A stretch of DNA of 22,476 nt. Source: JAEYFP01 sp964566545. Lineage in GTDB: Bacteria; Bacillota; Clostridia; Lachnospirales; Lachnospiraceae. The translations under genes were made by a program, and so were the position numbers. The notes below the pieces were generated by a model. That model did no database searches. It was not told the origin of the DNA and saw only the letters and a program-made list of their open reading frames with translations. Shown here in pieces: positions 6,849 to 15,205 of this stretch (its first letter is position 1; each line of letters opens with the position of its first letter). Location: NCBI GenBank assembly GCA_964566545.1, contig CAZMIX010000039.1, positions 1 to 22,476 of the forward strand, written 5' to 3'.

Positions 6849-8472
6849 ATGCGGAAAGAAAATTATTTTCAACATAAAGAAAAGAAAATTCCCATCGACT
6901 GGATTTTTTTTGTATTTTTGTTTTTAGCGGAATTCGCCTACGGAGTTTATTTGGGCTATTATAAAAACGTTTTGCTGGGTGACGCGGTCAGCCGTACCGC
7001 CAACGCTTTCTATGTGCTGTTCTGTAAGCCTATCCGGCTCAGCTCCATGGGACTTGTCTGGAATCCGCTGCCCAGCGTATTACAGCTGCCGCTTGTGGCG
7101 TTTGCCCCGCTTTGGCGTCCAATCGTGACCAAAGGGATCAGCGCAGCTGCTGTGACGGCATTTTTTGCGGCATGGCAGGGAAAAACTCTTTTGCGCACGT
7201 TTGACCGGCTGAACGTAGAGCGTCTTCCTGCTGTGGTCATTACGATACTTTTTTGTCTTAACCCTTATGTCTTTTTTTATGGGGCAAACGGCATGACCGA
7301 AATTATATTTTCTGCTTTTGGCATTCAGGTCATCTGCGCCCTTTCACTATGGATGCGGAAAGGCTCGGCGAGTTATTTGTTTGCGGTGAGCGCCGGCCTC
7401 GTGGGCATGTTTCTAACTCGATACGAGGCGATTCCCTTTGCCATGGCTGTTGGCGTTGGCATGTGCATTCATATCCTGTTTAGCAAGCGGGAGCGAAAGT
7501 ATTACCCCATAGATGATCCCAAAGAAGTGATTTTCTATATGGAGGGGAGTTTATGGGTGACGTTTCTCCCTGTAATTTATACTCTGCTGGCATGGATGCT
7601 TTACAACTGGACGATCACCGGCAGCCCGCTGTATTTTTTAAACTCGGGTTATTCCATGAGCGCCTATTCGGATTATTACACGAACTACGGCTGTTTTTTG
7701 ATAAAGTTAGGCATTACGATACGCTGATTATCGCCGTTGTGANNNNNNNNNNNNNNNNNNNNNNNNNNNNNNNNNNNNNNNNNNNNNNNNNNNNNNNNNN
7801 NNNNNNNNNNNNNNNNNNNNNNNNNNNNNNNNNNNNNNNNNNCGGCTGTTTTTTGATAAAGTTAGGCATTACGATACGCTGATTATCGCCGTTGTGACTC
7901 TGGGTGTTTCATTCTTTCAGTTTTTTATGATTGCCAATACCAAATCGGGAGGCTATGTGCGTTATCTATGCTACCCGCTCATGTTGGCCGCCGCATGGCT
8001 GCCTTATCAGTTTTCCGTTCTAAAGCAGGCCAGGCGTAAAGCGGCTGCTATACTTATTTCGGCTATTCTGGTTTGCAACGGAGCCTATTTTCTCTGGGCG
8101 TTTGAAAATTCCTCCTTGATGCGGGCGGATATGCTGTATATGGTTCCGGCTCATTCCGGGCAAGTGGGAGAATATATCAATGATAATCTGAAAAACGACA
8201 GGGTATTGATGGATTCGTATTTGACTTATTACAGCATTATGCATGTCGACAATCTGGATAACCTTGTCATCAGCGCTTCTCCGGAATTTGAGGAAACGGT
8301 GCAGGATCCGGTTGGAAATGACATCGACTATATGATTGTCCCTGAGATTGGAAGCTATGGCAACATGGATGCGCTGAACATCGCATACCCCGATCTTTAT
8401 TGGCACGGAGCGCCGTGGTGTGAAGAGGTTACCTCGATTGCAGGGTATAAGGTCTTCAGGGTGTTAAAATAA
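6849..8472 (+). CDS. Polytopic membrane protein of the exopolysaccharide operon, GT-C/GT39-like (split by assembly gap and frameshift)
   Basis: First gene of the operon. The left piece (to the stop at 7728-7730) has many hydrophobic helices and an early acidic motif in YKNVLLGDAVSRTANAFYV, as in GT-C glycosyltransferases that use lipid-linked sugars. The right piece (from about 7843) adds more helices and a soluble tail beginning ENSSLMRADMLYMVPAHSGQ and ending AGYKVFRVLK. A 100-N gap at 7743-7842 is flanked by the same 55 bases on both sides. Collapsing that overlap and adding one T to the T6 run at 7694-7699 gives one continuous protein of about 489 residues. ATG 6849 is preferred over GTG 6846 because AAGGAG sits 7 bases before it. 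Likely role: a membrane sugar transferase that decorates or primes the polymer made by the next gene. The catalytic assignment is tentative. Confidence 0.7.
7688..7897. repeat. 55-base exact duplication flanking the N gap (assembly artefact)
   Basis: Bases 7688-7742 and 7843-7897 are identical over all 55 positions and touch the Ns directly on each side. This is what a scaffolder leaves when two contigs sharing a k-mer-length overlap are joined without merging, so the real gap is probably zero. Confidence 0.85.
7743..7842. other. Assembly gap, 100 N
   Basis: Exactly 100 N, the conventional length for a gap of unknown size. It interrupts the first gene of the exopolysaccharide operon. Confidence 0.98.
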
Positions 8473-8484
8473 AGGAGTGAGGAA

Positions 8485-10773
8485 ATGGATCGGAATTCAA
8501 GGGGCTTAGGAAGCCGCTTGGTACAGGCGGGTCATATCAGTGAGGCGCAGTTGGAACAGTCGCTTTCGCTGCAAATGGAAGATGGAACATTGCTGGGAGA
8601 AACGCTGGTGAACCACGGAATGATTTCCGAGGAAGAGCTTTCGAGCTTTATTTTTACGAGCCCGGGCGCAAGCCTTGGAGAAGCCCTTATCGGTAGCGGT
8701 TATATTACGCGGGAGCAGCTGGCCGAAGCTTTAAGTTACCAGCAGCAGTACGGCGGCCGTTTGGGTGCCATTTGCGTGTCTCAAGGATTTATAACCGAAG
8801 GGGAGCTTGAAAATGCGCTGGGCCGGCGCCTTGTACCTAAGGCGAAGCTGGGCGAGGAGCTGTTTCGCCTTGGTATCATCACTCAAGGGCAGCTAGACGC
8901 AGCTCTGGAAATGCAGGAGCGCAGCGGAGGCCGTCTGGGCGAGATATTAATATTCCTCGAATTTATTACCGAAGAGCAGCTCTATCGTATTTTGGCTAAT
9001 CAAGGAGATATTGGGCGTCCGGGCAGTGACATAAATCTAAAGGATGTACAGGCATTGCCTTACGAGATGGCCAATCGATACAATGCAGTTACTCTCAGGG
9101 AAGCAGATTCTTACGTCCTTGTGGCTGTGCGGGCCAAGCTGGACGCAAAAGCCGAAAAAGAGATGGAAGCATATTTTGGAAAGCGCATGGAACAGGTGCT
9201 GATGACCGATGAAGAGGGACTTCGGTTTTGGGAGCAGGCTTACCGCCGCAGGGAAATTGTCGAGAGTATTTTTTCTCTTTACGAGGAGCAGCCGGAAAAT
9301 TCAGCACTCGTCACGTTTACTACACCCCAAATAGTGGCACTGCTGGCCATGCTGGCTGTTTTTCTCCTGAGTCTGGCTATAAACTGGTATATTACTCTGC
9401 TTACACTGGTGATTGTTTTTCAGATTATATATTTGCTGATGGCAGTGGGAAAACTATGGATACTTATAAAGGGAGCGATGAATAACGCGCAGCTGCGGTT
9501 CATGCAGGAAGAGGTGGATAACATCGACGAAGCCGAACTTCCGGTTTATACACTGCTGATTCCGGTTTATAAAGAAAAAGAAGTGGTTCACCACTTGATA
9601 GAGCGAATCCAAAGTTTTGACTATCCGAAATATAAATTGGATGTTCGAATTCTACTGGAGGAGAATGATTCCGAAACGATTGAATTAGTTCAATCGCTGA
9701 GGCTGCCCGCCTATTTTACCCCGATTATTGTGCCGTCTTCCGAACCACAGACAAAGCCCAAGGCTTGCAATTATGGACTGCTGCAGGCGAAGGGAGAATA
9801 TGCCGTCATCTATGATGCTGAGGATCGTCCCGAGCCGGATCAGCTTAAGAAGGCTTATCTCGCTTTTAAAACGCTGCCGCCCGAATATGTGTGTGTGCAG
9901 GCAAAACTCAATTATTTTAATAGCCGTCAAAATTTGCTGACCCGTCTTTTTACGCAGGAATACAGCATGTGGTTCGAACTGCTGCTTGTGGGCATTATGC
10001 AGATGGATGTCCCTATTCCGTTAGGCGGCACCTCAAATCATTTTAAAATGACGTTCTTAAAACAGGTGGGCGGCTGGGATCCTTTTAACGTCACAGAGGA
10101 TGCGGATTTGGGTATCCGTCTTTATAAGCATCGCTACAAAACCGCCATCTTAGATTCCCGTACATGGGAGGAAGCCAATAGCGATATTAAAAACTGGATT
10201 CGACAGCGTTCCCGTTGGATCAAGGGCTATATGCAGACTTTTTTTGTACACATGCGAAGCCCGGTTAAGTTTTTCCGTCAGGTTGGCTTTCGGGGGATGC
10301 TCGGCTATGCGGCTATGATCATGGGTACGCCGCTATTACCTTTACTGAATCCAATTTTCTGGGGTCTGATGATTATCTGGCTCTGCTTTCACCCTCCGTG
10401 GGTGGAGTCGTTTTTCCCGGGTCTCCTTTATTACATCTCAGTGATACAGTTTATTTTAGGAAACTTTATCTTTGTATATATGAATATGGTCGGCACATAT
10501 TATGTTATCCGAGATTGCGCGCTCAAGAAAAGGCAGCCTTTTTCGTATGGTTTAATCCGTACCGGCCTATTGACCCCGGTTTATTGGGTATTGATGAGCG
10601 TTGCCGCCTATAAGGCACTTTTTCAGTTGATAGCCAAACCTTATTATTGGGAAAAGACTCACCACGGCCTGGCCGGACAGCACATTGACGAAGTGACGAT
10701 GCCGGAGCAAGCTGTCGGGGAAAAACCGATTGTCCGAAAAAAGTGGGCTAGCCGAAAAAGGCAGATTATCTAA
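8485..10773 (+). CDS. Processive GT2 exopolysaccharide synthase with N-terminal MshEN-type c-di-GMP-binding repeats
   Basis: 762 residues. Residues 7-175 hold six copies of a ~28-residue motif of the form LG..L...G.I....L..AL..Q (start about 8, 36, 64, 92, 122, 150), i.e. three MshEN-like pairs, the fold that binds cyclic di-GMP in MshE-type ATPases and NfrB. Residues 180-260 resemble the following GspE N-terminal subdomain (LPYEMANRYNAVTL). Two membrane helices follow (281-330). The GT2 core is at 352-590: LIPVYKEKEVV, YDAEDRPEP (D444, D447), VTEDADLG (TED 537-539) and QRSRW (574-578), the acceptor-channel motif of cellulose-synthase-like enzymes. Several C-terminal helices end the protein. 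It should polymerise a nucleotide sugar and export the chain through its own channel. AAGGAG precedes the ATG, 12 bases after the previous gene. The sugar is unknown. There is no PilZ domain, so MshEN is the likely c-di-GMP input. Confidence 0.9.
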   Translation: MDRNSRGLGSRLVQAGHISEAQLEQSLSLQMEDGTLLGETLVNHGMISEEELSSFIFTSPGASLGEALIGSGYITREQLAEALSYQQQYGGRLGAICVSQGFITEGELENALGRRLVPKAKLGEELFRLGIITQGQLDAALEMQERSGGRLGEILIFLEFITEEQLYRILANQGDIGRPGSDINLKDVQALPYEMANRYNAVTLREADSYVLVAVRAKLDAKAEKEMEAYFGKRMEQVLMTDEEGLRFWEQAYRRREIVESIFSLYEEQPENSALVTFTTPQIVALLAMLAVFLLSLAINWYITLLTLVIVFQIIYLLMAVGKLWILIKGAMNNAQLRFMQEEVDNIDEAELPVYTLLIPVYKEKEVVHHLIERIQSFDYPKYKLDVRILLEENDSETIELVQSLRLPAYFTPIIVPSSEPQTKPKACNYGLLQAKGEYAVIYDAEDRPEPDQLKKAYLAFKTLPPEYVCVQAKLNYFNSRQNLLTRLFTQEYSMWFELLLVGIMQMDVPIPLGGTSNHFKMTFLKQVGGWDPFNVTEDADLGIRLYKHRYKTAILDSRTWEEANSDIKNWIRQRSRWIKGYMQTFFVHMRSPVKFFRQVGFRGMLGYAAMIMGTPLLPLLNPIFWGLMIIWLCFHPPWVESFFPGLLYYISVIQFILGNFIFVYMNMVGTYYVIRDCALKKRQPFSYGLIRTGLLTPVYWVLMSVAAYKALFQLIAKPYYWEKTHHGLAGQHIDEVTMPEQAVGEKPIVRKKWASRKRQII

Positions 10774-10821
10774 CAGATATAAAACAGTATTTATAATAAA
10801 TTTAAGAGAGGTGTCTACTAT

Positions 10822-13041
10822 ATGAAAAAGAAAAGATTTTTCTGGATTGCCTTTTTGCTGGCAGGAACCCTGCTTCTGCCCGTTTTTTCTACGGATGTCA
10901 TGGCAGCCGGGAAGAATAACGCTGCTGCGCCAACCGGCAAACTGGTGTCGGTGCCGCTGTTTAATGAGCCGCAAAGTCTAAGGCTGCCGCGCAATATCAC
11001 ATCCTTCTGGTTTCGTATTCCCAGCGGAACCGTATTGGGGGATCAATGCAGCCTCACGCTAGAAATGTCCGCTGCTGAGACTTTGCTGGAGGAGTATTCC
11101 ACTGTCACGCTATTCCTTGATAATGTGCAGTTAGCCACCGCATCGATTGTGGATATCATCGAAAATAAGGACGGCAAATGGACGATATTCATCCCTGCCG
11201 AGCACTTAAAAACCGATGGAAGCCTCAATGAGCTTCGGATTGTAACGGCGCAGCGCTCAATTCTTGGGGAATGTGCCGACATCGATAATCCTGCCAACTG
11301 GGTGCGTCTTGAGGAAAGTTCCCGTTTAATGCTGGAGGTTTTGCAAAAGGGCGCTCCTCTGCTCGGCGATGTCCTGCCTTATATGTTCGACGGAATAGAG
11401 CAGCACAATCAGACGTGCGCTGAGTTCATTCTTCCAAAAGGCGGGGACAACAGCGTTCGTTCAGCGATGCTAAACGTTGCTTCTGCCATTGGCGCGGCAT
11501 TCCCGGCAAAGGATACTGTGAGGTTTGCCGTTTCAGAGGACAGCTCTGCAAGAGCCGAATTGAACCGCGTTTATATCGGGCTTGGCGCGCAGCTGCCACA
11601 GGAGATGGCTCCGGCTCCGACGGTAGCGGAAGAGAACGGATATCTTTCAATTGCCGGAAATAACGATTATAATGACCTGTTTTTATATGGAGTAAAAGCT
11701 GGGGGTCTTGCGAAGGCGAGCGCATTTTTTACTTATTCCGAGTATCTTGCTCAGCTTTCCGGCACCTTTGCGGCTATTTCTACCGATTTGCAGGGCATTA
11801 ACAAACAGATTGATAAGCATGAGGATGGCTATTATACGTTTGCAGATTTTGGCTATCGTACCATCAATCTGGCAGGTGCTTTTCATCAGGAAACCACTTA
11901 TACGATCGAGCAGCCACAGTCTATCCACAGCGGATTAGACTCTTATATCGAAATACATTTCCGCCATTCAACGGCGCTGGTAGCTGATACATCGCTTCTC
12001 ACAGTTTATATCAATGATGTTGCCATCAACAGCATCCAGCTTTCGGATTCCAATGCGCAGGGCGGCGTGGTACGAGCTAAGATTCCTGCCGATGCGCTGG
12101 ACAGAAGCACTATTAACATCAAGGCGGATTGCTACAATTATCTGGGTAAAGTGGATTGCTCCAAGGATTATTACGATACGGCCTGGACGGTTATCGACGA
12201 GGATTCGGTAATCTATTTTGAGCCTGGCAGCGACAGTATTGTGCCAACGGTAAAGCAATTTCCGGTTTTTGACGCCGATACCGGAGAAGCTGCACCGCAG
12301 GCTATTCTCCTCATGCCCGAAGCAGCTTCGAAAGCCATGGTAGAAGCAGCTACAGCGCTGGTTTGCCGGGCAGGGCAAAATTCCGGTACGGCTTACCGCT
12401 GGGACTATACCAACAGCTTAAGCGACAAGAATAAAAAATCCGCCGACATGCTCATCATAGGAAGCAACAGTGATGTTGTGATCCCCGGCGAAGTTGCGCA
12501 GCTGTTGCATATTCTTCCTAAAAACGGTGGATTTGAGCTTTCCGGAACCTCTCGTGTTTCCGCGGAGGCTTTACAGGACAAGATTGTGATTCAGGTGGTG
12601 CGTTCTCCATGGAATTTCTATCGCAAAGTCTATGTTGTGACCTTTCCGGAGGGTATGGAAAAATCCCTTAAGCAATTTGTCTTTGAGCGCAGTAACCTCA
12701 ACGAGTTGGACGGCGCGGCAGCGCTGATTGATGCGTCCGGCACAGTTACTGTCATAGAGAGAGATTCTATTATGGGGCGTGACAAAGCACCCGTTAGTAT
12801 GGAGCGTGCAGTCGGGAGGCTCGTGCGTATTACAGGCATCCCTCGTATCGGTCTGCTGATTATTGCTCTGCTCGTTCTGGTAATTGTGATCGTTATGATC
12901 CGGGCTTCGCGCAATCGCCTCCGTTTTGAAGATGCAAAAAAGAAAATGGATCTTATCAACGCGAATGCCGGCAAAACGCCGGAAGACAAACCGGATGATT
13001 CGAACGAGGATGATTTTGATCTGGATACGGATGAGCGATAG
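10822..13041 (+). CDS. BcsB-like membrane-anchored partner of the polysaccharide synthase
   Basis: 739 residues. Features are a signal peptide (KKKRFFWIAFLLAGTLLLPVF, cleavage likely near residue 28), a long extracytoplasmic part built of beta-rich and carbohydrate-binding-like modules, one C-terminal membrane helix (676-693), and a cytoplasmic tail ending in an acidic run (DDSNEDDFDLDTDER). Family marks of BcsB are the early GDQCSLTLEMSAAETLLEEY strand region, LNELRIVTAQ, a C-x-D segment at LGECADIDNPANWVRLEESS, and the repeated second half (SYIEIHFRHS ... NYLGKVDCSKDYYDTAW). BcsB sits against the synthase and guides the polymer out of the membrane. In a one-membrane cell it would face the wall. 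It begins 48 bases after the synthase stop, behind GAGAGGTG. No BcsC, BcsZ or BcsG homologue is in the window. Confidence 0.87.
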   Translation: MKKKRFFWIAFLLAGTLLLPVFSTDVMAAGKNNAAAPTGKLVSVPLFNEPQSLRLPRNITSFWFRIPSGTVLGDQCSLTLEMSAAETLLEEYSTVTLFLDNVQLATASIVDIIENKDGKWTIFIPAEHLKTDGSLNELRIVTAQRSILGECADIDNPANWVRLEESSRLMLEVLQKGAPLLGDVLPYMFDGIEQHNQTCAEFILPKGGDNSVRSAMLNVASAIGAAFPAKDTVRFAVSEDSSARAELNRVYIGLGAQLPQEMAPAPTVAEENGYLSIAGNNDYNDLFLYGVKAGGLAKASAFFTYSEYLAQLSGTFAAISTDLQGINKQIDKHEDGYYTFADFGYRTINLAGAFHQETTYTIEQPQSIHSGLDSYIEIHFRHSTALVADTSLLTVYINDVAINSIQLSDSNAQGGVVRAKIPADALDRSTINIKADCYNYLGKVDCSKDYYDTAWTVIDEDSVIYFEPGSDSIVPTVKQFPVFDADTGEAAPQAILLMPEAASKAMVEAATALVCRAGQNSGTAYRWDYTNSLSDKNKKSADMLIIGSNSDVVIPGEVAQLLHILPKNGGFELSGTSRVSAEALQDKIVIQVVRSPWNFYRKVYVVTFPEGMEKSLKQFVFERSNLNELDGAAALIDASGTVTVIERDSIMGRDKAPVSMERAVGRLVRITGIPRIGLLIIALLVLVIVIVMIRASRNRLRFEDAKKKMDLINANAGKTPEDKPDDSNEDDFDLDTDER

Positions 13042-13077
13042 TCGGTGGAAATTCCTCTGACCCTGAAGGAATTGCAG

Positions 13078-13116
13078 AACCGAAGGCTGTCCTGGATATC
13101 GGATATGCCTTCGGTT
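13078..13116 (+). terminator. Hairpin between the convergent polysaccharide operon and RsgA-like gene
   Basis: AACCGAAGGC (13078-13087) and GCCTTCGGTT (13107-13116) form a perfect 10-bp stem with a 19-base loop. The T tract afterwards is poor, but the location between two converging genes fits a shared transcription end. The stop codon of the minus-strand gene lies in the stem. Confidence 0.55.
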
Positions 13117-14377
13117 ATGTCTGTTTATCATTACAAAACAGTTTTCCAAGCTGATCGAGCGGGAAGGGTGTCGAAGCCAAGGGTTTGACAGCAATAGACA
13201 TCAACAGGGCGGGGTTATCATCTGCGGCAATGCGGTTTGAACTGAGCGCGCCGCAGGCTTTGCAGCGATGTATGATTGCCCATTCCCCGCCTTTGCGTAC
13301 CCATACGCTGACGGGTTCCATTATTCCTTTGCAAAGAGAAGCTCGATCGCCCGGCTCATCATCCACGTGAATGCTGGATAGGCAATTCGGACAATGATTG
13401 CGATGCTTGCTTCCGGCGCCTTCCGGGACGACCAGTGTGCCGCATACGCTGCAAGTGAAGCTTTCCAGGCAAGCCGCGTGTTTATAGTTAATTTTTGGCT
13501 TGAGAGAAGAAACTTCTTTTAAGTCGGTCATTTTTTGGTAACTATCATATCTTTCCCGTTTGAGTTCTTTTTTGCGAAGAGCGTCTAAAATTTGGCAACC
13601 TTCTTCCTGTACATGTGTACAATTGCTGAAATGGCAGTCTGTTGACAATGCCGCGATTTCCGGAAAAAGTTCATCTCGTTCTTTTGCTGTGACGGTAGAT
13701 ATGGCAAAGTCTCGAAATCCGGGCGCTTCAAGCCACAAGGTTTGACCCGCTGCTTTCGGATGTTTACCTTGACTTTGGCTGATGAGAGCCGTTTTGCCGC
13801 AGGATCGATCCCCGACGACAAGTACGGTTTTCCCGTTTACTGCCTCTATCAGTCTTTCATGCTGTTCCAAAGCGGATCCAAGAAAGGCAAAGCTTACAAG
13901 CGGCTTGTATAATTCGAGTTTGCTTCGCAGCAAATCCTTTGCGCCTTCCATAATACAATCCAGCTTACTGACAAAAATGCTCATTTCCACGCTCGCCCGT
14001 TTAGCAGCAATCATCGCCGATTCCAAATAGCCCGCCTGATTTAGAAAATAACTTGCGGTAACAATGGCAAGCAGAACATCCGCATTTGCCGCTATTAATA
14101 TCTTTTCTCCGGGAGCCCGTCGGTTTCCCCGATAGATAGCTGTTTTTCTGGGCAAAATGTGCAGCAGCTTATATTGGTCATTTGCAAGCTGAGCTACCTC
14201 GACCAGATCGCCGAGGCATAATTCCTGTCTGCCTGCACAGAATGATCCCGGAATGGGACAGAGAAGTGTTTTGCTATTCGTCTGTACCTGCACCTGTTTA
14301 TTCATTATATTCATAACAATAGCCTCAAAAATAGTCATAGTTGAATCGATAATAGGGTTTTTATTTTTTGTATTCAA
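13115..14377 (-). CDS. RsgA-like circularly permuted GTPase fused to an RNHCP zinc domain
   Basis: 420 residues. Residues 22-110 match the OB-fold and linker of the ribosome-assembly GTPase RsgA (KTAIYRGNRRAPGEKILIAA, NADVLLAIVTA). The permuted G domain follows: G4 as SKLD (137-140), G1 as GDRSCGKT (189-196; the family usually has GxSGVGKS), no recognisable GRHTTT switch, and G3 as EAPG (217-220; usually DTPG). The zinc knot is kept (C248, C253, H255, C261). Residues about 303-400 are an RNHCP domain with RNHCPNCLSSIHVD, PGDRASLC and IIHRCKACG plus NRIAADDNP. True RsgA matures the 30S subunit. The altered loops suggest changed or lost GTP hydrolysis, so this is likely a paralogue with a different ribosomal or RNA role. 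Start is TTG behind a perfect AAGGAGG, 9-base spacing; the next ATG is at residue 14. Confidence 0.88.
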   Translation of the reverse strand: MNTKNKNPIIDSTMTIFEAIVMNIMNKQVQVQTNSKTLLCPIPGSFCAGRQELCLGDLVEVAQLANDQYKLLHILPRKTAIYRGNRRAPGEKILIAANADVLLAIVTASYFLNQAGYLESAMIAAKRASVEMSIFVSKLDCIMEGAKDLLRSKLELYKPLVSFAFLGSALEQHERLIEAVNGKTVLVVGDRSCGKTALISQSQGKHPKAAGQTLWLEAPGFRDFAISTVTAKERDELFPEIAALSTDCHFSNCTHVQEEGCQILDALRKKELKRERYDSYQKMTDLKEVSSLKPKINYKHAACLESFTCSVCGTLVVPEGAGSKHRNHCPNCLSSIHVDDEPGDRASLCKGIMEPVSVWVRKGGEWAIIHRCKACGALSSNRIAADDNPALLMSIAVKPLASTPFPLDQLGKLFCNDKQT

Positions 14378-14417
14378 TTGCTGTTCCTCCTTAAAAGAGT
14401 TTTATCACTCATCAGAT

Positions 14418-14446
14418 ATTATAGGTTGCTGCACGAATCGCCACAA
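14418..14446 (-). promoter_or_regulatory. Predicted promoter of the RsgA-RNHCP gene
   Basis: On the minus strand, TTGTGG (14446-14441), 17-base spacer, perfect TATAAT (14423-14418), about 40 bases before the TTG start. It follows the hairpins at 14464-14516, so the gene should have its own transcript. Confidence 0.55.
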
Positions 14447-14463
14447 CCGATTGAACAATTCAG

Positions 14464-14516
14464 AAATAAAAAGGCGCTATATCAGAAGCAAAGAAGCGCC
14501 ATGTATTTTATGGCGC
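14464..14516 (-). terminator. Terminator with mutually exclusive hairpins after the CD3324-family gene
   Basis: Minus-strand order: GCGCCAT (14516-14510) pairs with ATGGCGC (14502-14496). The overlapping GGCGCT (14500-14495) can instead pair with AGCGCC (14478-14473), directly followed by TTTTTATTT (14472-14464). The second pairing is a classical terminator; the first competes for the same bases. Confidence 0.55.
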
Positions 14517-14527
14517 CTCTGCGTGAA

Positions 14528-14806
14528 CTATTCTTTATTCAATTTAGTTTTTGCTATAATTTTTTGTATACTTTTAGGCGATAAATAAAACAATCCGGAC
14601 AGCTCATTGACGGATATTCCATTTCTATATTTTTCATAAATATCCGCATTTCTATAAGAAATCAGTTTTTTGCTGTCAGTATTTTCACCCCAAAACTTTC
14701 GATTCACTTCCTTGCGAGGAATATAAATATATTCTCCGTCGACATAGCCCTGTATCGTTTCAATTATTTCCTGCGGCAGCACATCGGCTGCTTTGATATA
14801 GCTCAT
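14528..14806 (-). CDS. CD3324-family / Mor-like helix-turn-helix regulator
   Basis: 92-residue protein. The N-terminal part (MSYIKAADVLPQEIIETIQG, YVDGEYIYIPRK) and the C-terminal helix-turn-helix (YEKYRNGISVNELSGLFYLS then PKSIQKIIAK) match the small CD3324 family common in Clostridia, distantly related to the Mu Mor activators. Presumed DNA-binding transcription factor; its targets are unknown. The frame is open to 14848, but the ATG at 14806 is chosen because AGGAGG lies 10 bases before it and the family begins with MSY. It lies 150 bases upstream of the RsgA-RNHCP gene on the same strand, separated by a terminator and a fresh promoter. Confidence 0.85.
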   Translation of the reverse strand: MSYIKAADVLPQEIIETIQGYVDGEYIYIPRKEVNRKFWGENTDSKKLISYRNADIYEKYRNGISVNELSGLFYLSPKSIQKIIAKTKLNKE

Positions 14807-14848
14807 TATGCGATTTCCTCCTGTTTCATAAATCCGGAAATTGAGCAA

Positions 14849-15026
14849 AGGCTATACAATTAATCAATTTATGATATTATGCATCAGCCTCTGCTACGCA
14901 TAACGCACCACATGATAATATTTCAAAAAACTTCCTCCATTCTATGCATCAGATCGATTCGTTTCTTTTCCTTCATAAGACAGGAAAACAAATAGTTTAA
15001 GCAAAAGCGCATTTATAAAACAAAAA
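14849..15026. other. Intergenic, AT-rich, no gene seen
   Basis: No convincing coding region. TATGCATCAG occurs twice in direct orientation (14878-14887 and 14943-14952), 65 bases apart, upstream of the CD3324-family gene. It could be regulatory, but a 10-base match is weak evidence. Confidence 0.35.
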
Positions 15027-15057
15027 GCAGATAACTCCATGCTATAGAGTTATCTGC
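15027..15057 (-). terminator. Strong rho-independent terminator, minus strand
   Basis: GCAGATAACTC (15027-15037) and GAGTTATCTGC (15047-15057) form a perfect 11-bp stem with a 9-base loop. Read on the minus strand it is followed by TTTTTG. It ends the tiny transcription unit that begins near 15250. Confidence 0.82.
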
Positions 15058-15106
15058 ATACTTATTACAAACGGGCATACATGTAATCAAAACAAAAAGA
15101 AACCTG

Positions 15107-15202
15107 TCAAATTACTAATACAAGAGTCCAAATGTATCCATTCGTAAAATAAGTACAACAAACAACCCTTTGTGCAACAAGAGTTATAAATCCGTTGTTC
15201 AT
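15107..15202 (-). CDS. Possible 31-residue small protein
   Basis: ATG AAC AAC ... TGA encodes a short hydrophobic peptide, MNNGFITLVAQRVVCCTYF then TNGYIWTLVLVI, with a Cys-Cys pair. It follows, in the same reading frame, the five-codon ORF at 15206-15223 and its strong ribosome site, separated only by TAA ATA. It has no clear ribosome site of its own, so it would depend on re-initiation or readthrough, or on a misread stop. I do not recognise it. Candidate roles include a small membrane peptide, toxin or signal precursor, or simply chance within a small RNA. Promoter upstream and terminator downstream support transcription, not translation. Confidence 0.35.
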   Translation of the reverse strand: MNNGFITLVAQRVVCCTYFTNGYIWTLVLVI

Positions 15203-15205
15203 TAT

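Noticed and set aside
7553..7882. 109-codon open frame running through the N gap
   Set aside because: It is open only because the Ns are untranslatable. Only its last part is in the real frame of the membrane protein.
12571..13194. 207-codon minus-strand ORF over the BcsB-like gene
   Set aside because: Shadow frame: no ribosome site, low-complexity His/Asn/Arg composition, and the opposite frame has clear homology.
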